A stretch of DNA of 64,000 bases, from assembly GCA_900110395.1 (NCBI GenBank), contig FODP01000004.1:62001-126000 (forward strand), written 5' to 3'. Of the stretch, positions 54,117 through 60,953 are shown one piece after another. This DNA comes from Rhodospirillales bacterium URHD0017 (lineage in GTDB: Bacteria > Pseudomonadota > Alphaproteobacteria > Reyranellales > Reyranellaceae). A model generated the notes under the pieces. That model was not told the DNA's origin, did not search any database, and saw only the letters and a program-made list of their open reading frames with translations. How positions within the stretch are numbered: the stretch's first letter is position 1; each line of letters opens with the position of its first letter. The position numbers were made by a program, and so were the translations under genes.

Positions 54117-54656
54117 CTACTCAGCCGCCTGCGGCACCCTCTTCCCGCGCATCGCAGCGTACTTCGCGTAGGCGCGCGAGCGGCGGTCGTCGAACTTCGC
54201 CAGCCGGCGCTGCGGGTTGCCATGGGCGACGTTATCTGCCGCCCCCGGCTCCTTCTGCGAACCGGCCCAGCCGTGCGCGGCGATGTCGAAGATGATGCCG
54301 TTCAAGTCGGTGTGCTTCACCTCGTAGCCGTCGGGATTGTCCGGATCGCCCATGATCCAGGTCGCGCCGACGTTGCGCGCGATCTTGCCCTGCTCGACCA
54401 CGTCATCGACCCAGAAGCCGATATGGTGGATGCCGACCCAGTCCACGCCGGTGCCCTGCGAGGCCTCGTCGGTCTTGAAGTGGAGGATGGCGAGGTTGAC
54501 CACGCCGTCGGTCAGGAAAACGCCTTCGGCCAGCGGCCCGTCGAGTTCCATGACCTCCTGCAGGCCCACGGCCTGCTTGTAGAATTCGGCAGTCTCCCAG
54601 GGATCCTTTACGCTGAGGGCGACGTGACGGATGCGACCTCTGGTCTGCGCAGTCAT
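54117..54656 (-). CDS. VOC-superfamily (glyoxalase/dioxygenase-fold) protein
   Basis: A 179-residue VOC protein. IRHVALSVKDPWETAEFYKQ near 10 and WVGIHHIGFWVDDVVEQG near 80 carry the metal-type His residues, and the last glutamate lies in the second half. It has a good ribosome site (AAGGAG) at 54656. The C-terminal 50 residues (NPQRRLAKFDDRRSRAYAKY) form a basic extension beyond the usual domain. No specific substrate can be assigned. Confidence 0.82.
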   Translation of the reverse strand: MTAQTRGRIRHVALSVKDPWETAEFYKQAVGLQEVMELDGPLAEGVFLTDGVVNLAILHFKTDEASQGTGVDWVGIHHIGFWVDDVVEQGKIARNVGATWIMGDPDNPDGYEVKHTDLNGIIFDIAAHGWAGSQKEPGAADNVAHGNPQRRLAKFDDRRSRAYAKYAAMRGKRVPQAAE

Positions 54657-54734
54657 CGGCTGGCTCCTTCCATCAGCTGGCAGCCGGGAAGTGTAACCGG
54701 AATCCGGGCGGCAACCTAGGCCACCCTCGGGGGC

Positions 54735-55529
54735 TCATTTGAAGGTCGGCTGGCCCGAGACGTAGCCGTAGAAATTGCGCGAGAACTCCTCCACCGACAG
54801 GGTGCCGACGCTGGGGATCCGCGTGAACCCGCCGTAGGTGTAGACCTTGAGGCTGATCCGGCCGTTCCTGACTTCCGGCGGCTCTTCGACGACGACGCAG
54901 TGGTTCCAGACGTGCGAGTTATGCTTGTTCGTCGTGTCGTAGAGCAGGTTGGTGTGGACGAACAGGCAGACGTCTCGCCAGGCGCGGGCGTCCCGCTCGA
55001 ACGCCTCGATCTCCTTGCGGCCCTTGGAGACGAAGATGTTCGAATCCTCGCGCACGCCGGCGTAGCCGACCTGGCGGAACCACTTGGAGACCTCGCCCTG
55101 GCGGCTCCTCGCCGCCGTGTCGTCGTCGATCGAGGCCACGTCGAGGATGGCGTTGTAGGAATCGCGCAGGCTCGCCAGCGCCACCCAGTCGACGCCGGCG
55201 ATCTTGCCCTTCGGCGGCTGATAGACACGGCACGCCATCCCCGGCTTGACCTCGAGCGAGCCGATGCGCGCCTTGCCGGTGGTGAAGAGATCGATCCCGT
55301 ACTGGACGTAGAGCTCGGGCTTGTAGTTCAGCACGCAGTAGAAGAAGGACGCGGGGCAGCACAGGCTGGCCGCGCCCTGGTCCTGTGTGACGGGGTCCTT
55401 GACGCGCTTGCGCAGGTCGGCGATCAGCTCCGCCGGATCGATGCGGGGAAACGGGCGACCCTTGGGGAGCGGCGGAAACCTGTCGATCAGCGACAAGGCG
55501 TAGTCCTTGCGCATCGGACCTGCGAACAT
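54735..55529 (-). CDS. Predicted papain-like fold protein of unknown function
   Basis: A 264-residue soluble protein from the ATG at 55527-55529 (GGAGGCGCC upstream). The N-terminal QDQGAASLCCPASFFYCVLN (Gln51, Cys57/58) and a later HVWNHCVVVEEPPE (Asn209-His210) recall the Gln-Cys-His-Asn layout of papain-like peptidases. The middle contains KPGMACRVYQPPKGKIAGVD and LASLRDSYNAILDVASIDD. I recall relatives with LCGPA at the cysteine in diverse bacteria, but function is unproven. The reading frame extends upstream without a credible start. Confidence 0.55.
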   Translation of the reverse strand: MFAGPMRKDYALSLIDRFPPLPKGRPFPRIDPAELIADLRKRVKDPVTQDQGAASLCCPASFFYCVLNYKPELYVQYGIDLFTTGKARIGSLEVKPGMACRVYQPPKGKIAGVDWVALASLRDSYNAILDVASIDDDTAARSRQGEVSKWFRQVGYAGVREDSNIFVSKGRKEIEAFERDARAWRDVCLFVHTNLLYDTTNKHNSHVWNHCVVVEEPPEVRNGRISLKVYTYGGFTRIPSVGTLSVEEFSRNFYGYVSGQPTFK

Positions 55530-55616
55530 GGCGCCTCCTGCCTGACCGCCCATGATGCAACCGGACCGCGCCGGATGACTGTGGGGGAAATCACAAATCG
55601 CGGATAAGAGGGTCTG

Positions 55617-56039
55617 ATGCCGACAAGGACTGGCGGATGCCTGTGCCGGGCGGTGCGCTACGAAAGCACCGGCGAGCCGCAGTTTTCCCTGCAATGCCAT
55701 TGCCGGGACTGCCAGCTGCAGAGCGGCGCACCCCACGTCGCGGCGGTGCGCCTGCCGTCGGCCGGGTTCCGCATCACCCACGGTTCGCCGAAGCGCTACG
55801 TCGCCAAAGCCGATTCCGGCAACGAGATCACGCGTGTCTTTTGCGGCGAGTGCGGCACGCCGCTCTACGTGCAGGTGTCGACGCGGCCCGACATCGTCGG
55901 TGTCCGGGCCTGCACGTTCGACGATGCGAGCTGGTTCCGGCCGGAAGCCAACATCTTCGTCAAGAGCGCACAGCCGTGGGATCACCAGGATCCGGCCGTG
56001 CCGGCGTTCGCGACCTATCCGACGGGCAAGGCGTACTGA
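55617..56039 (+). CDS. GFA-family zinc protein
   Basis: A 140-residue CENP-V/GFA protein with zinc ligands Cys8/Cys10 (GGCLCRAV), Cys27/29/32 (CHCRDCQ) and Cys76/79 (CGECGTPLY). The last segment with PDIVGVRACTFDDASWFRP is normal for the family. It has a GAGGG site before the ATG and is divergent from the papain-like gene. It is distinct from the insertion-borne GFA at 26112-26591. The reaction is not known. Confidence 0.9.
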   Translation: MPTRTGGCLCRAVRYESTGEPQFSLQCHCRDCQLQSGAPHVAAVRLPSAGFRITHGSPKRYVAKADSGNEITRVFCGECGTPLYVQVSTRPDIVGVRACTFDDASWFRPEANIFVKSAQPWDHQDPAVPAFATYPTGKAY

Positions 56040-56239
56040 GCGCCAATGCGGGCGTGAGCCAACCGGCGCAACACAGACGACACAATTCACCCGCCCGGCA
56101 ACACCGGGACGATAAGGACCATCGATAGCGTCATCGTGCCGGGCGGGGGCCGTCCTTTCACTGCCGAGATCGCCGGGCTGCTTAGCGTGAGTTGTGTAGC
56201 GTTGACGCACAATGAGCATAGCAACCCATGGAGAACAGA

Positions 56240-56680
56240 ATGCTCAAGAGCTTCTCAGCCCTGTTCGCAATTGCCCTTCTCGTTACGGCATGCGGTGAGT
56301 CGACACAAAACATGTCCTTGCAGAAGCCGCCTCCGGCGTCGCCGCCGCCGACCAAGTCCTGGATGGTCTTCTTCGACACCAACAGCACGACCCTGTCGCA
56401 GCAAGGTTCGATGACGGTGACCGAGGCCGCCAACACCGCCAAGTCGATGGCCAACTCGCGGGTGGGCGTCACCGGCTTTACCGATACCGATGGCTCTCCC
56501 GCCTACAATCAGCAGCTGTCGATACGGCGTGCCGATGCGGTGAAGAAGGCGTTGGTGAGCAACGGCATTGCGCCCCAGGCCATCACCGTCAATGGCTCCG
56601 GCGAAGCCGGTCTGCTGATCGAGACGCCGGACCAGACGAAGAACGAGAAGAACCGCCGCGTTCAGATCCTCGTTCAGTAA
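56240..56680 (+). CDS. OmpA-family lipoprotein
   Basis: A 146-residue protein from the ATG at 56240 (GGAG 8 bases upstream; an ATG at 56228 is the alternative). A lipobox ends ALLVTAC, and then the OmpA C-terminal peptidoglycan-binding domain runs from VFFDTNSTTLSQQG to RRVQILVQ. GFTDTDGSPAYNQQLSIRRA is the expected core. It would tether the outer membrane to peptidoglycan. Confidence 0.9.
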   Translation: MLKSFSALFAIALLVTACGESTQNMSLQKPPPASPPPTKSWMVFFDTNSTTLSQQGSMTVTEAANTAKSMANSRVGVTGFTDTDGSPAYNQQLSIRRADAVKKALVSNGIAPQAITVNGSGEAGLLIETPDQTKNEKNRRVQILVQ

Positions 56681-56703
56681 TCACGGATAGGCAGTCGTAT
56701 CAT

Positions 56704-56827
56704 CCCTCCCCAGCGAAGCTGGGGAGGTGTCCGCGGAGCGGACGGAGGGGTCATGGTCACCACACGGTGGCCTATGACCCCTCCGGCCCTTCGGGCCACC
56801 TCCCCATCGTAAGAACGATGGGGAGGA
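56704..56827. repeat. 124-bp inverted repeat, CCTCCCCAGC/CTGGGGAGG type
   Basis: The element opens CCTCCCCAGCGAAGCTGGG with an inner GAGGTGTCCGCGGAGCGGAC and GGAGGGGTCAT. The second half mirrors this as ATGACCCCTCC, TTCGGGCCACCTCCCC and CCATCG..CGATGG. It is a distinct dispersed-repeat type; only one copy was found in the window. It lies between convergent OmpA and dienelactone hydrolase genes. Confidence 0.8.
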
Positions 56828-56833
56828 AGTGCA

Positions 56834-57532
56834 TTAGGAAGACAACAGCTTGCGGAAATGGGCCAGCGTCCGCGCCCGTGCCTCAGCCGCCGCCTTCTCG
56901 TTGTAGGGCGGATATCCCTTTCGATTGAAACCGTGCTCGGTGACCGGATAGACGTGGATGTCGACACCCGGCGATCCGGCCATGCGCTTCTGGATCGCCG
57001 CCACGGTCTCCGGCGGCACGTGCGGATCGTCGCTGGCGAAATGCATCAGCAGCGGGCAGGTGCGTCGGCCGGCCTCGTCGAGGTGCTGGTCGATCTGCAC
57101 GCCGTAGTAGCTGACCGCGCCTTCGATCGGCAGGCGCGTGCTGGCGAGATAGGCAAACTTCCCGCCCAGACAAAAACCCATCACGCCGACCTTGCCGGTG
57201 CAGTCCGGACGCGCCCGAAGCGCTGAAACCATGTCGCCAAGGTCGCGCGCGAACTGGTCGGTGTCGAGCCGCGCCCACAGCGCCCGCGCCTTGGCGCGGC
57301 CTTCGTCGGTGTAGGGCAGGTAGTTCGCGGCCTCCTGCCGCCAGAAGACGTCGGGCGAGAGCGCGATGAAGCCGTCCGCCGCGTAGCCGTCGGCGACGGA
57401 GCGGATGTGCGGGTTGCTGTTGAACACTTCGGGCAGCACGACCAGGGCGGGCGCGGGCAGCCGCGCCGGCAGCGCGAGATACGCCGCAAAGCGGCCGCCG
57501 TCCGATGCCGCGAGCGTGATTTCCTGGCCCAT
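56834..57532 (-). CDS. Dienelactone hydrolase family protein
   Basis: A 232-residue alpha/beta hydrolase of the DLH family. The nucleophile is Cys in GVMGFCLGGKFAYLA near 120, typical of dienelactone hydrolases. The Asp (FASDDPHVPPE near 170) and His (VTEHGFNRKGY near 202) complete the triad. It may act on dienelactones or other lactones in aromatic breakdown, though no ring-cleavage genes are near. Confidence 0.88.
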   Translation of the reverse strand: MGQEITLAASDGGRFAAYLALPARLPAPALVVLPEVFNSNPHIRSVADGYAADGFIALSPDVFWRQEAANYLPYTDEGRAKARALWARLDTDQFARDLGDMVSALRARPDCTGKVGVMGFCLGGKFAYLASTRLPIEGAVSYYGVQIDQHLDEAGRRTCPLLMHFASDDPHVPPETVAAIQKRMAGSPGVDIHVYPVTEHGFNRKGYPPYNEKAAAEARARTLAHFRKLLSS

Positions 57533-57634
57533 GCGTGTCTCTCCTCTTCGTCGTCATCGTAACGCGGCCGGCAAAGAGCGGACAATCGAACGGCTCGTGC
57601 TAGGCTCCGCCAGTCAGAATGGGAGAAGAACATC

Positions 57635-58018
57635 ATGCCCATCGAACGCTTCATGGTTCCCCGTGAGCTCGAGCCCGTCAGCCACTACTGCCACGTCGTC
57701 CGCGCCGGCGACTTCATCTATCTCTCGGGCATGGTCGGGATGACGGCGGATGGCACCATCCCGCCGGACACCGTCCGCCAATTCGAGATCGCGCTGAAGT
57801 CGATCGACACCTGCCTGCGCCACGCCGGCGGCCGGTCCGACCAGGTGGTCAAGGTGCTGGTCTTCATGACCGACATCACCGAGCGCGCGAGCATCAACCC
57901 GATCCGGCAACGCTATTTCGGAGAGCACAGGCCGGCATCGACCCTGGTCGAGGTCACGGCGCTCGTCGATCCACGGATGAAGGTGGAGATCGAGGCGGTG
58001 GCTTACGTCGGCAAATAG
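57635..58018 (+). CDS. RidA/YjgF-family protein
   Basis: A 127-residue protein of the Rid family, which removes reactive enamines and imines or has related roles. The core reads YCHVVRAGDFIYLSGMVGMT and PASTLVEVTALVDPRMKVEI. The arginine at position 105 of classical RidA appears replaced, with TLVEV in this segment, so true deaminase activity is uncertain. GGGAGAAG precedes the ATG at 57635. A repeat starts directly after the stop. Confidence 0.85.
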   Translation: MPIERFMVPRELEPVSHYCHVVRAGDFIYLSGMVGMTADGTIPPDTVRQFEIALKSIDTCLRHAGGRSDQVVKVLVFMTDITERASINPIRQRYFGEHRPASTLVEVTALVDPRMKVEIEAVAYVGK

Positions 58019-58141
58019 CCGTCATCCCGACCGGAGCCGAGCGTAGCGAGGCGTAGTGGAGGGACCTGTTTTGAGGATGCATCGACAAAAAGAGGTCCCT
58101 CGGCTACGCCGCCCTTCGGACGGATTCGCTCGGGATGACGG
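58019..58141. repeat. 123-bp imperfect palindrome, GTCATCCCGAGCG type, copy 3
   Basis: It begins CCGTCATCCCGACCGGAGCC, contains GGAGGGACCTG and AGGTCCCTCGG, and ends CTCGGGATGACGG. It shares ends and inner arms with copies at 46949-47069 and 48142-48266. It lies between the convergent RidA and Bug genes. Confidence 0.85.
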
Positions 58142-58147
58142 TGTGGT

Positions 58148-59116
58148 CTACTCCACCGTCATCCCGGCATCGCGCACGATCGTCTCGTAGCGCTTGCGCT
58201 CGGCCACGATGAACTCGGCGAAGGCGGCCGGCGTGCTCGCCACCATGTCGCCGCCCTGCTGGGCGACGATCAGCTTCGCGCCCGCGGTCTCGGTGGCACG
58301 CACGGTCTCGTCGGCGATCTTCCTCACCAGGTCGTACGGCATGTCCTTCGGCCCGACCAGGCCGTACCAGGCGACCGACTGGTAGCCCTTCACGCCCGCC
58401 TCATCGACCGTCGGCAGCTCGGGATAGAAGGCGCTGCGCTGGATCGAGCTCACGGCCAGCGCCCGCATCTTGCCGGTGGTGATCAGGTCCTTCGAGTTGG
58501 GCTGGGTGATCATCATGTCGACATTGCCCGCCATCAGGTCGAGCTGCGCCGGGTTGCCGCCCTTGTAGGCGACATGGGTCAGGGGCACGCCGGCCATGTG
58601 CGCCAGCAGCGCGCCCGCGAGATGCTGCGAGGAGCCGTTGCCGCCCGAGGCGTAGGTGATCGGCGGCGTCGCGCTCCTGGCCAGCGCCAGAAGCTCGCCT
58701 AGCGTGTTGGCCTTGAGCGCGGGCTTCACCAGCACGAGCTGCGGGAAGGTCGCGATCAGGCTGATGGGCGTGAAATCCTTGTCCCCGTCGTAGGGCAGCT
58801 TCTTGTAGAGCAGCGGGTTGATGGCGTGCCCCATGGCCACGACCGAGAGCGTGTAGCCGTCGCCGGGTGACTTGGCGACGATCTCGCCCGCCACCACGCC
58901 GTTGGCGCCGGCGCGATTGTCGGCCACCACCGGCTGGCCCCAGGTCTGGGAGAAGTGCTGCGCCACGGCGCGCGCGAGAAGATCAGTCGTCCCGCCGGGG
59001 GCAAAAGGGATGACCATGCGGATCTGCTTGTCGGGATAGGCCCCCTGCCCGCGCGCGATCGCGGGCGCGGCAACGGCCAGCGCGGCGGCGCCGCGGAGGA
59101 ACGTGGAGCGTTTCAT
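58148..59116 (-). CDS. Bug-family (TTT) substrate-binding protein coupled to TauD-like dioxygenase
   Basis: A 322-residue periplasmic receptor with signal peptide MKRSTFLRGAAALAVAAPAI and the Bug core QIRMVIPFAPGGTTDLLARA. VADNRAGANGVVAGEIVAKS near 60 is typical. Its start lies 10 bp after the TauD-family stop codon, so they share a transcript. The pairing suggests the receptor senses or collects a compound used by the dioxygenase, an inference from gene order. Confidence 0.9.
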   Translation of the reverse strand: MKRSTFLRGAAALAVAAPAIARGQGAYPDKQIRMVIPFAPGGTTDLLARAVAQHFSQTWGQPVVADNRAGANGVVAGEIVAKSPGDGYTLSVVAMGHAINPLLYKKLPYDGDKDFTPISLIATFPQLVLVKPALKANTLGELLALARSATPPITYASGGNGSSQHLAGALLAHMAGVPLTHVAYKGGNPAQLDLMAGNVDMMITQPNSKDLITTGKMRALAVSSIQRSAFYPELPTVDEAGVKGYQSVAWYGLVGPKDMPYDLVRKIADETVRATETAGAKLIVAQQGGDMVASTPAAFAEFIVAERKRYETIVRDAGMTVE

Positions 59117-59126
59117 TGGGCGCGCT

Positions 59127-59978
59127 TCATTGCAGGTAGTAGCCCGAGGGCGTGCCCTTCACCGTGGTTCGCTCGAGATGGCGGGTCTCGCCTTCGTCGT
59201 AGTCGCCGAGCGCGACGTGCATGGTGCAGCGGTTGTCCCACAGCACGATGTCGTCCTGCCGCCACTGGTGGCGGTAGACGAACTGCGGCCGCGTGGCGCG
59301 CTTCACCAGGTAGTCGATCAAGGGCTTGCTCTCCTCCTCGGTCATGCCGACCAGGCAGGAGACCTTGTCGCCGATATAGAGCGCCTTGCGGCCGGTCTCG
59401 GGATGGACGCGTACGACCGGCTGGGCGATCGGCGGATTGATCCGCGTCTGCTCCTGCTCGCGCTCGGTGTTGGTGTCCAGAACCTTGCGGCGGCCGGTAT
59501 GGATGGCGCGCAGCGGCTCGATCATGGCCTTCATGCCGTCCGACAGCGTCTCGTAGGCGCGATACATGTTGGCGAACATGGTGTCGCCGCCCACGGGAGG
59601 GATCGTGATGCCGCGCAGCAGCGAGCCCAGCGACGGCACCGGCGTGAACGACATGTCCGAGTGCCATTGCTGGCCGGTGTATTTCGAGGCCGAGGGCTTG
59701 CCGTCCTTCTCCGGGATGTTGGTCACCAGCAGCAGCTCGGGATAGTCCGGGTGCCGGTCGCGCGGCAGGCTGTCATGGCGGTCGAGCTCGCCGAAGCGGC
59801 GGCTGAAGGCGATGTGCTGCTCGCGCGTGATCTTCTGGTCGCGGAACAACAGGATACCGCGCTCGAGGAAGGTGCGGTGGATCTGGTCGAACTCGGAATT
59901 GCTGAGCGGCTGGGCGAGATCGACGCCCTGGACCTCGGCGCCCAGGGCATGGCTCAGCGGACGGAACGATAGCGGCAT
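59127..59978 (-). CDS. TauD/TfdA-family 2-oxoglutarate-dependent dioxygenase
   Basis: A 283-residue non-heme Fe(II) enzyme. The metal triad is His106/Asp108 (QWHSDMSFTPVPS) and His254 (CTMHVALGDY). The 2-oxoglutarate-binding Arg266 or Arg270 lies in ETRHLERTTV. Family members release sulfite from taurine or glyoxylate from 2,4-D. The coupled Bug receptor suggests dedicated import. Organosulfur use is possible but not shown. Confidence 0.9.
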   Translation of the reverse strand: MPLSFRPLSHALGAEVQGVDLAQPLSNSEFDQIHRTFLERGILLFRDQKITREQHIAFSRRFGELDRHDSLPRDRHPDYPELLLVTNIPEKDGKPSASKYTGQQWHSDMSFTPVPSLGSLLRGITIPPVGGDTMFANMYRAYETLSDGMKAMIEPLRAIHTGRRKVLDTNTEREQEQTRINPPIAQPVVRVHPETGRKALYIGDKVSCLVGMTEEESKPLIDYLVKRATRPQFVYRHQWRQDDIVLWDNRCTMHVALGDYDEGETRHLERTTVKGTPSGYYLQ

Positions 59979-60081
59979 GGAACCCCGTGCAGACGGCGGA
60001 AGCCGCCATCATGCACTCTACGACAGCAGGCCGAAAGTCCGCGCGAGCGAGATCAGATTCCGAAAGGCGAGATCGGTCAGA

Positions 60082-60342
60082 TCAGGGAGCTCGGCCGACG
60101 GAGCAGCTGACAACCGGCCAAGGCTTTGTCGGATCAGCGAGCAGGACGGCTACAGGACAGGTGACGATCCTGCTGCCGCGCCCAAGTCTTTCAATGCGGA
60201 CGCTGATCTCGCCGTCATCGACCTCGACCGATCGCACCTCGGCCAAGGCGACACCTTCGGCCTCGCAGAGCCGCGACAACGCTTGCGCAAACGCGGGAGC
60301 GAGTTCGCCGGCGGGATGCGAAGAGAAGCTCCGGTCGTCCAT
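60082..60342 (-). CDS. Small hypothetical protein
   Basis: An 86-residue frame from the ATG at 60340-60342. The first half includes AGELAPAFAQALSRLCEAEG, an amphipathic helical stretch, followed by VRSVEVDDGEISVRIERLGR. I do not recognise a family. It lies 11 bp downstream of another small gene on the same strand, and the next gene upstream also has a good ribosome site. This makes a chain of short coding frames plausible. Confidence 0.45.
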   Translation of the reverse strand: MDDRSFSSHPAGELAPAFAQALSRLCEAEGVALAEVRSVEVDDGEISVRIERLGRGSRIVTCPVAVLLADPTKPWPVVSCSVGRAP

Positions 60343-60353
60343 GACGACCGGCC

Positions 60354-60569
60354 TCACGCAGCCGGTCGTTGGCCCATATCGGTGACGAGGCTTTCGTAGC
60401 GCCGCCGGCCGACGGCGGTCAGCCGCCAGCGATGGCCGGCCCATTCGATGAGCTCGAGCTGCAGCAGACGGCGAACATGTGCAGGGTCGAACGGATCGGC
60501 ACTGCCAAAGCCGATCTTGCGAAGCGTCGTTTCTTCGTGGGTGCTGAGCGGTGCGAGCAGGCTTCTCAT
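60354..60569 (-). CDS. Small winged-helix-like hypothetical protein
   Basis: A 71-residue protein from the ATG at 60567-60569 with a strong ribosome site (GGGAGGG). The sequence RSLLAPLSTHEETTLRKIGF then HVRRLLQLELIEWAGHRWRL and VGRRRYESLV resembles a small winged-helix domain. I recall similar short proteins in alphaproteobacteria. No function is known. Confidence 0.6.
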   Translation of the reverse strand: MRSLLAPLSTHEETTLRKIGFGSADPFDPAHVRRLLQLELIEWAGHRWRLTAVGRRRYESLVTDMGQRPAA

Positions 60570-60597
60570 GGATGCCCTCCCATGGCTCGCGCCAAGA

Positions 60598-60801
60598 TTA
60601 GGCACTGCCGCCCGCGTCCGGCAAGGGCCACTCGCGCTCGGCTCTTTCGATCCTCTCGGCCTCGGCCTCGAGCGCCGCGGCCTGCGCCAGCAGCGCTTCC
60701 CGGTCAACCTTCAAGGACATCGTCGCGGCCACCCGCCGGACGAAGGCGGCCAGCTCCCGCTTGTCGTGCGCCTCCGTCCGAGGTCGTTCCTTGTCTGCCA
60801 T
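60598..60801 (-). CDS. Small hypothetical protein with C-terminal coiled coil
   Basis: A 67-residue frame (MADKERPRTEAHDKRELAAF) with an Ala/Glu/Arg-rich end, LLAQAAALEAEAERIERAER, that would form a coiled coil. There is no strong ribosome site. It lies between the small winged-helix-like gene and the divergent histidine kinase. Probably real because of low-complexity helix design, but not confirmed. Confidence 0.4.
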   Translation of the reverse strand: MADKERPRTEAHDKRELAAFVRRVAATMSLKVDREALLAQAAALEAEAERIERAEREWPLPDAGGSA

Positions 60802-60953
60802 ACCGCACGCCAACTGAAGCCTTGCGCATGCAATGCGCACCGGCGACCCGCCGTTGCACCATTGCCGCAGGAATCGACCGGCCAAGCCGCAGGTGCCCCC
60901 TCGCGGGGCGCGCCCCGTGCTAGAGTTGCCGCCAACGGAGGGAGGAAGACCGC

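Noticed and set aside
54735..56219. A longer version of the papain-like protein extending to 56219
   Set aside because: The extension has no family features, overlaps a clear GFA gene on the other strand, and the ATG at 55529 has a good ribosome site.
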